64,000 nucleotides of DNA from an uncultured Clostridia bacterium (GCA_947629335.1 CANRDI010000001.1:186001-250000); one strand, 5' to 3'; counted from the stretch's first letter, positions 35,925 to 45,575 are shown. Made by a program: numbers and translations. The notes: generated by a model not told the origin, from the letters alone.

Positions 35925-36387
35925 TTATCAAATTAAAAAACCCGGATATGACGACCTTAGATTTATTCTTTCGATAAACAAACGTATGTTTAAAGATAAA
36001 TGCATGTCGGAATATCAGAGCAAACTGATTTTCAAAGAGATAATAACAAACAGCAAGGGCATTTTTCTTACCATAATTCACGGAAACAGAATGGCGGGAT
36101 ACGCCTATGCCACAGAGGGCTTTTCTCTTGGTTTCGGGCATTATTCACAGGTCGTGGATTTCATTGTTCTGGATTATTATATGAAACACAATGCGGACGA
36201 AATATTGCTAAAAGCGCTTGAAAACTGGGCTTACAGCATATTTTGCAGCGAAATGCGTTTTGTGTCTGACGGCAGATATGAAGATATGCTTAAAAGAATG
36301 AACTATGTAAAAGATGAAAACTCGCAAATTTATAAAAAGCAGTTGTTTTCTTTTGAATTTAAGAAAGGCAGGAGTATATTAAAATGA
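35917..36387 (+). CDS. GNAT-like N-acetyltransferase
   Basis: 156 residues. ISVDFIVLDYYMKHNADEILLKALENWA-like architecture, with a central strand and helix (VVDFIVLDYY, then ALENWAYS), recalls GNAT folds, but the acetyl-CoA loop (R/Q-x-x-G-x-G/A) is not clear. The start overlaps deoB, and Mrp overlaps its end by 4 bp. Substrate unknown. Confidence 0.7.
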   Translation: MFNYQIKKPGYDDLRFILSINKRMFKDKCMSEYQSKLIFKEIITNSKGIFLTIIHGNRMAGYAYATEGFSLGFGHYSQVVDFIVLDYYMKHNADEILLKALENWAYSIFCSEMRFVSDGRYEDMLKRMNYVKDENSQIYKKQLFSFEFKKGRSILK

Positions 36388-37211
36388 GTGAATGTAACCA
36401 CAATTGTTCGGGGTGTTCGGAAAATTGTTCTGAGCGCGACCCGAAAAGCTTTCTTGAGAAACCGCACGAGCTTTCTCATATAAAGAAAGTTATCGGTATA
36501 GTAAGCGGAAAGGGCGGAGTAGGAAAATCTCTCGTTACTTGTATGAGCGCTGTCCTTATGAACCGCAGAGGTTTCAGCACAGCCATACTTGACGCGGACA
36601 TAACCGGACCTTCTGTTCCGAAGGCATTCGGCATAAAAGAAAAGGCTCAGGGAAACGAGAATGCGATATTTCCCGTTAAAACAAAAAAGGGAATACGCAT
36701 TATGAGCGTAAACCTTCTTCTTCCGGACGATACAGACCCTGTTGTCTGGAGAGGACCTATCATAGCGGGAACGGCTAAACAGTTCTGGACGGATGTTGTA
36801 TGGGATGACGTTGACTATATGTTTGTGGATATGCCTCCGGGAACGGGAGATGTGCCTCTTACCGTATTCCAGTCAATTCCGCTCGACGGTATTATAGTTG
36901 TAACATCACCTCAGGAGCTTGTTTCAATGATCGTAGGAAAAGCGGTCAAAATGGCGGAGATGATGAATATTCCGATAATAGGTCTTGTCGAGAATATGAG
37001 CTATGTCGAGTGTCCCGATTGTAAAAAGCATATAAATGTTTTTGGCGACAGTCATATAGATGAGACTGCAAATAAGTTTGGTCTGAAAGTTATAGCAAAA
37101 CTTCCGATCGACGCTCAGCTTTCAAAGCTTGTTGACAGCGGTATGCTCGAACTTATGGAAACGACAGCCGCCGACCCGATCGCCGATGCAGTAGAGGAAT
37201 TTTGCAAATGA
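36384..37211 (+). CDS. Mrp/NBP35 family Fe-S carrier ATPase
   Basis: 275 residues. An N-terminal cysteine cluster (CNHNCSGCSENC, residues 4-15) precedes a deviant Walker A SGKGGVGKS at 41-49. DMPPGTGDVPLT and a later CPDCKKH motif follow, the last near the expected dimer-bridging Fe-S site. It would assemble or carry 4Fe-4S clusters. This fits the many Fe-S proteins in the window (BioB, YgiQ, hydrogenase-like protein). The next gene overlaps by ATGA. Confidence 0.93.
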   Translation: MSECNHNCSGCSENCSERDPKSFLEKPHELSHIKKVIGIVSGKGGVGKSLVTCMSAVLMNRRGFSTAILDADITGPSVPKAFGIKEKAQGNENAIFPVKTKKGIRIMSVNLLLPDDTDPVVWRGPIIAGTAKQFWTDVVWDDVDYMFVDMPPGTGDVPLTVFQSIPLDGIIVVTSPQELVSMIVGKAVKMAEMMNIPIIGLVENMSYVECPDCKKHINVFGDSHIDETANKFGLKVIAKLPIDAQLSKLVDSGMLELMETTAADPIADAVEEFCK

Positions 37212-37663
37212 GCAGGGGAGAACTTGCCTATGAAAACTTTCTGAAAGGATATAATTGCACACAGGCGGTCACTCTCGCATTTTCAGATATATTAGGGCTT
37301 CCCGAAGAAAAACTTATGAGGATTTCGGGCGGGTTCGGCGGCGGAATAGGCAGAATGAGGGAAGTCTGCGGAACATTTTCGGGTATCGTTATGATATTGA
37401 GCGAGGTATACGGATATTCCGAGCCGAAGAATATTGAAGCAAAAAAGGCTCTTTATGAAAAGATACGCGCCGCTGCCGAAGAGTTTCGCAAAGCAAACGG
37501 AAGTATTATCTGCCGAGAGCTTTTAGGGCTTGAAAAAGCGGAAAGTTCAGCCGAGCCTGAAGCGCGTACGGCAGAGTATTATAAAAAACGTCCTTGTCCT
37601 ATGCTTTGTAAATACGCTGCGGAGCTTGCGGAAATGATGATCTCGGAAAAACAGGAAACGTGA
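37208..37663 (+). CDS. C_GCAxxG_C_C family protein
   Basis: 151 residues. The family pattern appears as NCTQAV, then GGFGGGIGRMREVCGTFSG, later SIICRELLGL and a C-terminal CPMLCKYAAEL. The conserved cysteines suggest a redox or metal role, but members lack an established function. The start overlaps the Mrp stop, so coupled expression with an Fe-S carrier is likely. Last gene of this run. Confidence 0.88.
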   Translation: MSRGELAYENFLKGYNCTQAVTLAFSDILGLPEEKLMRISGGFGGGIGRMREVCGTFSGIVMILSEVYGYSEPKNIEAKKALYEKIRAAAEEFRKANGSIICRELLGLEKAESSAEPEARTAEYYKKRPCPMLCKYAAELAEMMISEKQET

Positions 37664-37803
37664 CTTGTTTTGCGTTACAGTAAAATTCAACTTTATATAT
37701 GTTAAGAAAGCGGTATTTGGAAAAATATCGCTTTAATTTATAAATAGATCCCATAATAATATGCAAATCAGCAAAAATTATGCAATACTGAAAATATTCG
37801 TCA

Positions 37804-37832
37804 TTGACAAGCGTCTAAAAATCTGTTATAAT
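37804..37832 (+). promoter_or_regulatory. Promoter of the membrane protein / LOTUS-DUF3825 pair
   Basis: A consensus promoter: TTGACA (37804-37809), 17 bp, TATAAT (37827-37832), about 47 bp before the start. Confidence 0.8.
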
Positions 37833-37879
37833 AAAAACGTAATAATTAGTTCGTAATTTTTCGGAAAGGAGGAAAAATA

Positions 37880-38839
37880 ATGGCTGACGATCAGAAGGAA
37901 AAATCAAATAACGGCGGTGTAATAACCGAAAATTCGCCCGAAACCGCGATATCCTCAGAAGAAAACGCATCTGAGCTTCCTGTTATAGATAAACAGCTTC
38001 TTGACGCGCTCGACGAAATTCTTGAAAAAAGGTCGAGAGATTTTTATAATTCAGGAAATTTAAAGCGTCCGCTTACTGTTTCAGAGCGTTTTGCCAAAGG
38101 AATTGTAAAAAAAGGCGTCGGAATTATTTCTCTTTCGCTTATACTTATATTGTTTGGAGTTATAATGATATGCTGCCTGTTTTCCGAGGCTCCGGATTAT
38201 CTGCTTCCTTTAAAGCTGTCGCCTGTTGCGGCGATCTTATTAGGAATTGAGATACTGGTTACATTGCTTATAACTCACGGAAGACTAAAATTTAATATTA
38301 TAAGCGTTATAATATCGGCTTTGCTCGTTGCGGGATGCTGTACAATGGGCGTATTGCTGAACCACTCATATAATCAGGATAAAATCGAGTATAACAACCG
38401 CTCGATTGCCGCCGAAATATATGACAGAAGCTATAAAGAGCTTCGATATGTTGCCGATATTGAAGCAATGAACATAAAGGTCGATTTAAATCCCGACGGA
38501 ACGGGTGTTACAAAGGGAATTGAAGCTCTCTCTGCCGGAGACAATATCACGGTAGACGTTGAATTTGGAGGAGTTTATTCTACGCCAAGGGCTTTTGCCG
38601 AAGACTGTAAAAAGATAATGGACGGTTTCAGAATAATGGGTATTGATATTTCCGATTTCCATTTTGTAAATCAAAGCGCTTTTCATAGTTATAAGCTCAA
38701 TGTAGAGGGAAAATTTTTACAGGATTATTCGGAAAGCCGTCTTGCTGAACAGGTCGATCATATTTATATAGAAGATACGGGTTATCTTGAGGATCTTGAA
38801 GATCTCGAAAATTCAGAAGATACAGAAAATTCAGATTAA
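37880..38839 (+). CDS. Membrane protein with three helices, unknown function
   Basis: 319 residues with a strong GGAGG site. A hydrophilic N-terminus (1-80) is followed by three hydrophobic segments (about 82-108, 118-137 and 143-163) and a soluble C-terminal domain of about 150 residues ending in an acidic tail (EDLEDLENSEDTENSD). I do not recognise the family. It is 20 bp upstream of a LOTUS/DUF3825 protein, under a shared promoter, suggesting the two work together. Confidence 0.75.
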   Translation: MADDQKEKSNNGGVITENSPETAISSEENASELPVIDKQLLDALDEILEKRSRDFYNSGNLKRPLTVSERFAKGIVKKGVGIISLSLILILFGVIMICCLFSEAPDYLLPLKLSPVAAILLGIEILVTLLITHGRLKFNIISVIISALLVAGCCTMGVLLNHSYNQDKIEYNNRSIAAEIYDRSYKELRYVADIEAMNIKVDLNPDGTGVTKGIEALSAGDNITVDVEFGGVYSTPRAFAEDCKKIMDGFRIMGIDISDFHFVNQSAFHSYKLNVEGKFLQDYSESRLAEQVDHIYIEDTGYLEDLEDLENSEDTENSD

Positions 38840-38859
38840 AAAATTGTGGGAGAATTATT

Positions 38860-41088
38860 TTGGATAATGAAGAAAAAATACAGCTTTATGGCTGTATAAA
38901 AAGACAGTTTGCCGATCCGGGACTTTATAAGTCGTCAAGAGTGTACGATTGGTTATTTACAAACGGATTTTCACTTGAAAAATTAGGATATGATACATTT
39001 GAAGAGCTTTGCGGCGACTTTACCGAGGTGTTTGAATTTCAAAACGATAAAAACAGCGGATTTATACTTATAAACGATTGGCAGGACGGAAACAGAAATC
39101 TTTCGGAAGAATATCTTCACCCCGCGGATAATTTTTTTGGGACGAAGAATATTATCCTGAACGACGATATAATTGAAATGACGCAGCAGTCTCTCTATGC
39201 GCTTACAAAAATACTTGGAAATAATTATACCGTTCAGCAGATGAAACAAGAAATATTCAGAAAATTTGAAGAAGCAAAACAGCTTAACAGCCTCGATTTT
39301 TCGGGAGAAAAGTATTGCTTTCACATTGGGGTATGTCCCGACGGACAGTCTGTAAACGGGTTGATAACAAAAAATATGAACGCATACGGGAAAAGCCTGT
39401 ATTTTTCATTTGAAAAGACCCGTGTACCGCGTTCAGTCGGCTTAAATGATAAAAGACCTAATGTTTTGGAGATACCTGAAGAAGAAAAGAAACATATATA
39501 TTCGCTTTTGACGGCAAATTTTCCGCTGAACCAGCCCCTGCATATGGCGACAATAAGCAAATTCCTTACTGAAAGGGGAATTAACAGGGCAAAATACGGC
39601 TACAACAAAATGAAAGATTTTCTTTCAAATCTGAATTATCTTGAAATGAAGGAGATAATTCTCGGAGGAGTTCCGCAAATTCTTGTTACAATAAAAGAAC
39701 TCTATCCCGAAAAGATTTTTTCTCATTCCGCCGTCAGATATTCGCCGTATCCCGCATACAGCCGAAATATATCGGATCATAGCGTCGTAGATCCGTCGGA
39801 AAAATATTCGGAAACAGATCTTTTCAAGGAAAATATCCCATACGGAAAATACCCCGTATCAAATTTTCCTCAGGGTATACTTACCGATTTTTGTAATCTT
39901 CCTGTTAAGCCGATGTCAATACTTGAAAAATTTATAGAGAGCAGGGGAGAGAAACTCGGATTTTATGAGCTGGCAGACCGGATCACAGCGGATTTTGAAA
40001 ATGCGCGCAAAAACGGAACTATACGGTTTTACGGCGGAAAGATGATATTTCCTTGCAGATATAAGAAAAATGACGGTACTTATATTGAGCTTACTCTTAA
40101 ACCGAGTACCTACGAGGGAAAAGAATGGTTCTTGTACTATGTTGACACGGCTGTCCATGAAAATAAAAATTCTGCGGCTTTTTCTATAAGACAGCAGGAA
40201 AGTTTTTCTTTTACAGGCGATTGGGATAATATTTCTGACGAGCTTAAAGCTATCGCGGTCGAGGAAGAATGGAGCATAGGGAAGAACAAGAATTTTGTTT
40301 TAAACAATTATCTGAAATTTACTTTTGAAAGAATTATGCGCGAAAAAAAGCTCTATATTTCTGAGGATAGGGATATAGCGGCTTTTAACACGGGGCTTGC
40401 AGATAAACATTACGACGATATTTTCGCTTGTTTTGTCCCATGTAAAAACAGCGCGAACGAATGGGAGGCTGTCGGTTTCTGCACAGCATTTTCAAGCATT
40501 GCGGGGAAAAATCTGTCCGAAATATTTAATCCTTTGCCGCGCCGTGCTGTTTACTTCACAAAGAAAGATGAAATGTTCTTTGATTTCAGCAGGTATCTTC
40601 ATATAGATCACGAGCGCTTGCTGTTGGACAATATCAGAAGTATTCCGCTTGATTTCCTTTATGAACAATTTTTCGACAACACCGAGGGCAGAGATATCAT
40701 AGAAAAGCTCCGCTCAGAAAACTCCGAACCTCTTTATGATATGATAAAGAAAATAATTATTTCAAACAGCAGGCTTTCTTCAAGACTTCAGAATTGCCTT
40801 AAAAATTCGGTTGAGTTGGCGAAAAAGCGAATTAAATGGAATTATAAGACCGCGATACCCGCTTATTATCCCGAACATGATGCTTTATCGCTGCTGCTGC
40901 CGCTGGCGCTGTCAGATGAAACAACTCCCGACGCGGCGGTCTTACTTGAGATAACACGTCTTGGAAGCTATCAGGCTCAGGCTATACTAAATCTTAATGA
41001 TGCATATGTTTATGCAAGAACTATCGGGAGATTATCGGAGGATTGGTTATCGTCGGAGCAAGTAAACGAGGACGGTATCCGCGAATAA
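38860..41088 (+). CDS. Large protein with LOTUS/OST-HTH-like domains and a DUF3825-like region
   Basis: 742 residues from a TTG. Residues about 15-75 (LYKSSRVYDWLFTNGFSL...LGYDTFEELC) and 215-290 (LLTANFPLNQPLHMATISKF...KYGYNKMKDFLSNL) look like LOTUS/OST-HTH RNA-binding modules. Around 470-600, YLKFTFERIMREKKLYI, AAFNTGLADKHYDDIFACF and later RAVYF match the DUF3825 pattern as I know it. Proteins with these domains are suspected RNA-processing or defence factors. No nuclease active site is obvious. It is followed by a bidirectional terminator. Confidence 0.75.
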   Translation: MDNEEKIQLYGCIKRQFADPGLYKSSRVYDWLFTNGFSLEKLGYDTFEELCGDFTEVFEFQNDKNSGFILINDWQDGNRNLSEEYLHPADNFFGTKNIILNDDIIEMTQQSLYALTKILGNNYTVQQMKQEIFRKFEEAKQLNSLDFSGEKYCFHIGVCPDGQSVNGLITKNMNAYGKSLYFSFEKTRVPRSVGLNDKRPNVLEIPEEEKKHIYSLLTANFPLNQPLHMATISKFLTERGINRAKYGYNKMKDFLSNLNYLEMKEIILGGVPQILVTIKELYPEKIFSHSAVRYSPYPAYSRNISDHSVVDPSEKYSETDLFKENIPYGKYPVSNFPQGILTDFCNLPVKPMSILEKFIESRGEKLGFYELADRITADFENARKNGTIRFYGGKMIFPCRYKKNDGTYIELTLKPSTYEGKEWFLYYVDTAVHENKNSAAFSIRQQESFSFTGDWDNISDELKAIAVEEEWSIGKNKNFVLNNYLKFTFERIMREKKLYISEDRDIAAFNTGLADKHYDDIFACFVPCKNSANEWEAVGFCTAFSSIAGKNLSEIFNPLPRRAVYFTKKDEMFFDFSRYLHIDHERLLLDNIRSIPLDFLYEQFFDNTEGRDIIEKLRSENSEPLYDMIKKIIISNSRLSSRLQNCLKNSVELAKKRIKWNYKTAIPAYYPEHDALSLLLPLALSDETTPDAAVLLEITRLGSYQAQAILNLNDAYVYARTIGRLSEDWLSSEQVNEDGIRE

Positions 41089-41101
41089 AATAATAACGAA
41101 A

Positions 41102-41137
41102 AACGGCTTGAATATCACATCAAGCCGTTAATTTATA
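41102..41137. terminator. Bidirectional terminator
   Basis: A perfect 10-bp stem AACGGCTTGA / TCAAGCCGTT (41102-41129) sits between two convergent genes, with an A-rich left flank (T-run on minus) and AATTTATAT on the right. Confidence 0.75.
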
Positions 41138-41678
41138 TGTTAAAATAATTTTCAAGATAGTCCGTAAAAGCCTTTGGGTCGCCTTTTATCTTGTTTTTTA
41201 TAAAATCAGCTTTTTCGGGATTTTCCGCTGTCATTTCAAGAAAATATTTCTGCTTTGTCGTTTCCTCGTCCATAATTCTTATGCCTATAGTGCAGGTGTT
41301 GTCAAGGTTCTGTATATAGCGAATGGCTATCTGCGAACCTTTTTTCTTCATTGCGTCGCGCGTATATACTCTTACAGCCTCTTGAAACGTCTTATCGCGT
41401 ATCGACAGAGGAACGGACGAGCCTAATTCGCGCGCAGCTTTTACGCCGAATTCGGTATTTGAATAGTAGATCTCATCATCTGTTTCAACTGCTTTCAGCA
41501 AATGCCCGTCGGCTTTTTCAATGGCTTTCATAAGCCCGAAATAGTTTACTGCGTCTTCAAACGAGGTTATTTCGATAAGCTGATTTTTCGACAGCGGACA
41601 GCCGAGCGAATATATCAAATGGCATATAAGCACGCAAATATCGTCCGTGTTTTCGACCCGTATTCTTGGAATTTCCAA
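41133..41678 (-). CDS. DUF4364 family protein
   Basis: About 181 residues from the TTG at 41678, which follows GAGGGGG; an ATG at 41705 is in frame but has no ribosome site. The sequence (DDICVLICHLIYSLGCPLSKNQLIEI, then a winged-helix-like layout and a beta-rich C-terminus) fits DUF4364, a common Clostridia family with a winged-helix look. It overlaps the aroC stop region. Role unknown, probably a regulator. Confidence 0.8.
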   Translation of the reverse strand: MEIPRIRVENTDDICVLICHLIYSLGCPLSKNQLIEITSFEDAVNYFGLMKAIEKADGHLLKAVETDDEIYYSNTEFGVKAARELGSSVPLSIRDKTFQEAVRVYTRDAMKKKGSQIAIRYIQNLDNTCTIGIRIMDEETTKQKYFLEMTAENPEKADFIKNKIKGDPKAFTDYLENYFNI

Positions 41679-41691
41679 ATCTGTTTCCCCC

Positions 41692-42777
41692 TCAGATCTT
41701 AGCATTATCAACAAGCGCCGATAAAAGAGCAATGTTCATTGCCGCTTCAACGCACGGAACTGCCCTTATAACGACGCATGGGTCGTGCCTGCCCTTTATT
41801 ACAAGCTCGGTTTCGGTTATTGCCTTAAAGTCAACGCTCTTCTGCGGACGGGAAATAGACGGCGTAGGTTTGAATGCTGTACGGAAAATTATCGGCATTC
41901 CTGAGCTTATTCCTCCTAAAATTCCTCCGTGATTGTTGGTTTTGGTGACAATTTTCCCGTTGGCGATACAAAACTCGTCATTGTTCTCGCTTCCGAAAAT
42001 ATCTGCGCAAGAAAAGCCGTTCCCAAATTCGATGCCTTTCACGGCGGGAATTGAGAAAACAAGCTGAGAGATGATATTTTCAAGCCCGTCCATCATAGGC
42101 GAACCTATTCCCGCAGGAAATCCAACCGCCGCACATTCTACGATACCGCCTACGCTGTCGAGAGAATTTCTTGCAGAATTTATGACTTCTCGCATTTTTT
42201 CCTCGACCACGCACGAAATAACAGGAAAACCTTTTTTTACTTTATTTAACTGTTCGGCAGTAACATTTACATCATCAAATCTTTCATCACAAATGTTTTT
42301 TATACGTTCAATATGCGCTCCTGTAGTGATCCCTCTATGTTCGAGTATCTGTCCGCAGACAGCTCCCGCAAAGCAAAGCGGAGCGGTGAGCCTTCCCGAA
42401 AAATGTCCGCCGCCTCCGGGGTCGTTTGCGCCGTTATAGCGCAGATATCCCGTAAAATCAGCGTGAGCAGGGCGCGCGATATGCGAGATATTTCCGTAAT
42501 CAGACGAATGTTGGTCAAAATTGAATATCATAGCGCAAAGCGGAGTTCCCGTGGTTTTTCCGTTGTAGATGCCTGACATAATTTCGGGAATATCTTTTTC
42601 ATTGCGTGTTGTGGAAGTTCCGTCCTTTTTCGGAGCTCTGCGCTGCATAAAATCAATTATCTTATCCGTATCGATTTCCTCGCCCGCGGGGAGATTTCCT
42701 ATAACAACACCTATCGCTTTGCCGTGGCTTTCGCCGAATACAGAAACGTCAATTCCGCCTTTAAAACAAGATGACAT
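41692..42777 (-). CDS. aroC: Chorismate synthase
   Basis: 361 residues. GESHGKAIGVVIGNLPAG at the N-terminus, HADFTGYLRY and later GGISSGMPI and KGRHDPCVV are diagnostic. It converts EPSP to chorismate with reduced FMN; no fused flavin reductase is present. It follows a YjbR-like gene in the aroB-aroA-yjbR-aroC order, and GGAGG precedes the ATG. Confidence 0.96.
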   Translation of the reverse strand: MSSCFKGGIDVSVFGESHGKAIGVVIGNLPAGEEIDTDKIIDFMQRRAPKKDGTSTTRNEKDIPEIMSGIYNGKTTGTPLCAMIFNFDQHSSDYGNISHIARPAHADFTGYLRYNGANDPGGGGHFSGRLTAPLCFAGAVCGQILEHRGITTGAHIERIKNICDERFDDVNVTAEQLNKVKKGFPVISCVVEEKMREVINSARNSLDSVGGIVECAAVGFPAGIGSPMMDGLENIISQLVFSIPAVKGIEFGNGFSCADIFGSENNDEFCIANGKIVTKTNNHGGILGGISSGMPIIFRTAFKPTPSISRPQKSVDFKAITETELVIKGRHDPCVVIRAVPCVEAAMNIALLSALVDNAKI

Positions 42778-42791
42778 ATATTTCCTCCGAA

Positions 42792-43163
42792 TTATTTTGC
42801 TTTTACTTTCTTTTTTGTCATATCAAAGCTCATATCCAATATCCATTTTATCTTTTCATCATCAGCTGAGCCGTCCAGCGCAGCGGTTATCCAACTGCTT
42901 TTGCTCATATGATAAGCAGGGAAGAACCCGCTTTCCTTTATCAGCGAGCCTATCAGGATATTGTCGCATTTTACGTTCAATATATCTATATTCTTATCAT
43001 TTTTTAACCCAAGTTTAGCCGCGGGAATATTCATAATGAGCGCAAACCACTTTTTGTTTTCGGGATGACGGAAAACAGCGTCTACCGTGTCGTTTTCCCA
43101 CGGATAATCTTCGCATACTCCATAGGTTTCAAAAATATGCGCTTTAAGCTCTTCTCTCGTCAT
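42792..43163 (-). CDS. MmcQ/YjbR family DNA-binding-like protein
   Basis: 123 residues with the family pattern: an early PWENDTVDAVFRHPENKKWFALIM stretch, then LNVKCD and PAYHMSKSSWITAALDG. YjbR-like proteins have a double-wing fold and no firm function. It lies between aroA (1 bp gap) and aroC, clearly cotranscribed with shikimate genes, though it need not act in that pathway. Confidence 0.9.
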   Translation of the reverse strand: MTREELKAHIFETYGVCEDYPWENDTVDAVFRHPENKKWFALIMNIPAAKLGLKNDKNIDILNVKCDNILIGSLIKESGFFPAYHMSKSSWITAALDGSADDEKIKWILDMSFDMTKKKVKAK

Positions 43164-43164
43164 T

Positions 43165-44382
43165 TTATACCTCTGTTATATTCCCGCCGAGCTTCTTATA
43201 AACGTCAAAGAAGTTCGGATAAGATTTTGCGACGCATTCTGCGCCTTTTATTGTAAGCGTATTTTCACAGATAGTCGCGGCAACCGCCATTGACATAGCT
43301 ATCCTGTGGTCGTTAAAACATTCGACTTCTCCGCCTTTAAGCGTACCAACTCCCTCGATTTCAAGACTGTCGGCAGTTGACCTTACTTTTCCGCCAATTT
43401 TGTTAAGACAGCTTTCCATTGCCGCAAGCCTGTCGCATTCCTTTATTCTGAGCCTGCCTGCGTTCGTTATGCTGCTCTTTCCGTCGCAGAAACAAGCAAG
43501 CACCGACATTACGGGAACAAGGTCGGGAATATCAGAGCAGTCAATTTCAAACGGCTTTCTGTCAGCAGCGTTCTTGCAAATATCGACGATAGCCTTATCG
43601 CCCTGCAAAGATCTTTCATTAAGACCGTTTATTTTTATATCAGAACCAAGTGTGTTTGCAACATAAAAGAACGCCGCCTGAGAATAATCTCCCTCGACCG
43701 CTCCCGAAAACAGCTTGAATTTCTGCGAGCCTTTTACTGAATAACCGCTGTCGTTTTCGGATATCTCACAGCCGAAATCATGCAGAACTCCTGTTGTAAT
43801 ATCTACATACGGTTTTGATTGAAGGGGAGAGGTGAGCAGGATCTTGCTGTCCTCAGACAAAATCGGAAGCGCAAGCAAAAGCCCCGTGATGAATTGAGAT
43901 GAAATCCCGCCGTCAATTTCAAACGTTCCGCCGCTTAATTTACCGCTGATTTTACAAGGAAGATTTGAACTTCCCAAAAAATCAAACAAAACATTATGTT
44001 TCGGAAATTCGTTTACAAACGGAGTTATCGGTCTTTCGGGGAGCTTTCCTTTGCCTTGAAACTCGGCGTTTACACCGAGCGCCGCAGCAACAGGAATTAA
44101 AAACCGAAGTGTTGAACCCGATTCAAAGCAGTCAAGAACAGCTTTTTCGGGAATTTTTGTTATTCCTTCAATTACCGCATTTTCGCCGTTGTATTCAATT
44201 TTTGCTCCGAGAGCTTTCATACAGCCTATTGTTGCTTTAATATCAACAGAAGGGGAGAGGTTTGATATTTCCGATTTTCCCTCCGAAAGAGCCGCCGCAA
44301 TTATCATTCTGTGAGCAATGCTCTTTGAAGGCGGCACTGTTACGCAGCCGCTCAGAGTTTTTGGTTTGATTTTAATATCCAT
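43165..44382 (-). CDS. aroA: 3-phosphoshikimate 1-carboxyvinyltransferase (EPSP synthase)
   Basis: 405 residues, slightly shorter than average. The PEP-binding region PPSKSIAHR near 17-25, SGSTLRFL near 87, and RLRIKECDRLAAM toward the C-terminus define EPSP synthase. It joins shikimate 3-phosphate and PEP. Its start overlaps the end of aroB by 11 bp. The alanine in SKSIAHR (where GNAGT-type residues distinguish class I and II enzymes elsewhere) does not itself predict inhibitor response. Confidence 0.95.
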   Translation of the reverse strand: MDIKIKPKTLSGCVTVPPSKSIAHRMIIAAALSEGKSEISNLSPSVDIKATIGCMKALGAKIEYNGENAVIEGITKIPEKAVLDCFESGSTLRFLIPVAAALGVNAEFQGKGKLPERPITPFVNEFPKHNVLFDFLGSSNLPCKISGKLSGGTFEIDGGISSQFITGLLLALPILSEDSKILLTSPLQSKPYVDITTGVLHDFGCEISENDSGYSVKGSQKFKLFSGAVEGDYSQAAFFYVANTLGSDIKINGLNERSLQGDKAIVDICKNAADRKPFEIDCSDIPDLVPVMSVLACFCDGKSSITNAGRLRIKECDRLAAMESCLNKIGGKVRSTADSLEIEGVGTLKGGEVECFNDHRIAMSMAVAATICENTLTIKGAECVAKSYPNFFDVYKKLGGNITEV

Positions 44383-45439
44383 AACTTTCTAAAAATTCCT
44401 TATACTCTTCGACAGACATCTTAACGACTTTACTTTCGCCGATTTTCGGGCAAATGATGATATTCATTCCGCTTGAAAGGTGCTTTTTGTCACGCAGAGA
44501 AAATTCATATAGTTTGTCAAGATCTTTGGTTACAGCCGCGTCTGTAACGGGCAGTCCGCATTTTATCAGCAATGCGTCGAGCTTTTCAGCAGTCCCTTTC
44601 TCGGTCATACCTTTTTTTTCGGCAATATGTGTAAACACGCTCATTCCGACAGCAACCGCGCACCCGTGTGTCAGTCCCGTAAAGTTATAATATTTTTCGA
44701 TTGCATGAGCAAGCGTATGACCGAAATTAAGCAGCATTCTTTCGCCTTTTTCGCGCTCGTCATTTTCAACGACCTGTCCTTTGATAGAAACATTCCGTTT
44801 CATAATATCAACAAGATTTTCTTTTATGTCGCGCTCGGAAAGAATATCGAAAAGCTCTCGTGATTTTATCATTCCGTGTTTAACGACTTCAGCCATTCCG
44901 TCAGAAAAGAACTCAGGCGTAAGCGTATTAAGCGTTTCGGTATCGCAGATAACAAGAGACGGCTGATGAAAAGCTCCGACAAGATTTTTTCCGCCTGCAA
45001 TATCTACAGCGGTTTTCCCGCCGACAGAGCTGTCAGCCTGTGAAACGACAGTAGTCGGTATCTGAACGAAATCAATGCCGCGCATAAATGTCGCTGCGGC
45101 AAATCCTGCCGTATCTCCGACAACTCCGCCGCCTAAAGCAACTATAATATCCGAGCGCGTAAAACCGTTTTCCACAAGAAAATCATAAATTTCAAGCAGT
45201 GTAGAGTGGCATTTTGACGCCTCGCCATGCTTAAAAACAAATTTTTTCGGAGCAAATTCCGATTTTTCAAGCGATTTCATAACACGCTCTCCATAATAGC
45301 GGTCAACGTTGTCGTCAGTTATAACGGCAGCTTTACACGATTTTTTTATTTCGGAAACAAGCTCGCCTGTCCTGTCGATAATACCGTTATCAATAAGGAT
45401 CTCATAGGTCCTGCTTGCTTTAATTGTAACTTTTTCCAT
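44372..45439 (-). CDS. aroB: 3-dehydroquinate synthase
   Basis: 355 residues. GGGVVGDTAGFAAATFMRGI and later the zinc ligands in EVVKHGMI and LNFGHTLAHAIE, with LTHGCAVAVGM, are diagnostic. It cyclises DAHP. It is first in aroB-aroA-yjbR-aroC-DUF4364. aroD, aroE, aroK and a DAHP synthase are not in the window. Confidence 0.96.
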   Translation of the reverse strand: MEKVTIKASRTYEILIDNGIIDRTGELVSEIKKSCKAAVITDDNVDRYYGERVMKSLEKSEFAPKKFVFKHGEASKCHSTLLEIYDFLVENGFTRSDIIVALGGGVVGDTAGFAAATFMRGIDFVQIPTTVVSQADSSVGGKTAVDIAGGKNLVGAFHQPSLVICDTETLNTLTPEFFSDGMAEVVKHGMIKSRELFDILSERDIKENLVDIMKRNVSIKGQVVENDEREKGERMLLNFGHTLAHAIEKYYNFTGLTHGCAVAVGMSVFTHIAEKKGMTEKGTAEKLDALLIKCGLPVTDAAVTKDLDKLYEFSLRDKKHLSSGMNIIICPKIGESKVVKMSVEEYKEFLESYGY

Positions 45440-45484
45440 AAGTATAACTCCTAATTATAAAAAACTAAAATTGCACACATAAAT

Positions 45485-45513
45485 ATTTTAACATATTATT
45501 TCAAAAATTTCAA
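45485..45513 (-). promoter_or_regulatory. Promoter of the aro operon
   Basis: On the minus strand TTGAAA (45508-45513) and TAAAAT (45485-45490) are spaced 17 bp, about 45 bp before aroB. Confidence 0.6.
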
Positions 45514-45521
45514 TAGCCTTT

Positions 45522-45560
45522 TAACAAAATTTGCCGCGCAGAATGATCTGCACGGCAAAT
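45522..45560 (-). terminator. Terminator of the Xer-type recombinase gene
   Basis: ATTTGCCG (45529-45536) pairs with CGGCAAAT (45553-45560), with inner pairing GCAGA/TCTGC and a TTTTGTT tail on the minus strand. Confidence 0.7.
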
Positions 45561-45575
45561 CCTATTATAATTCGA

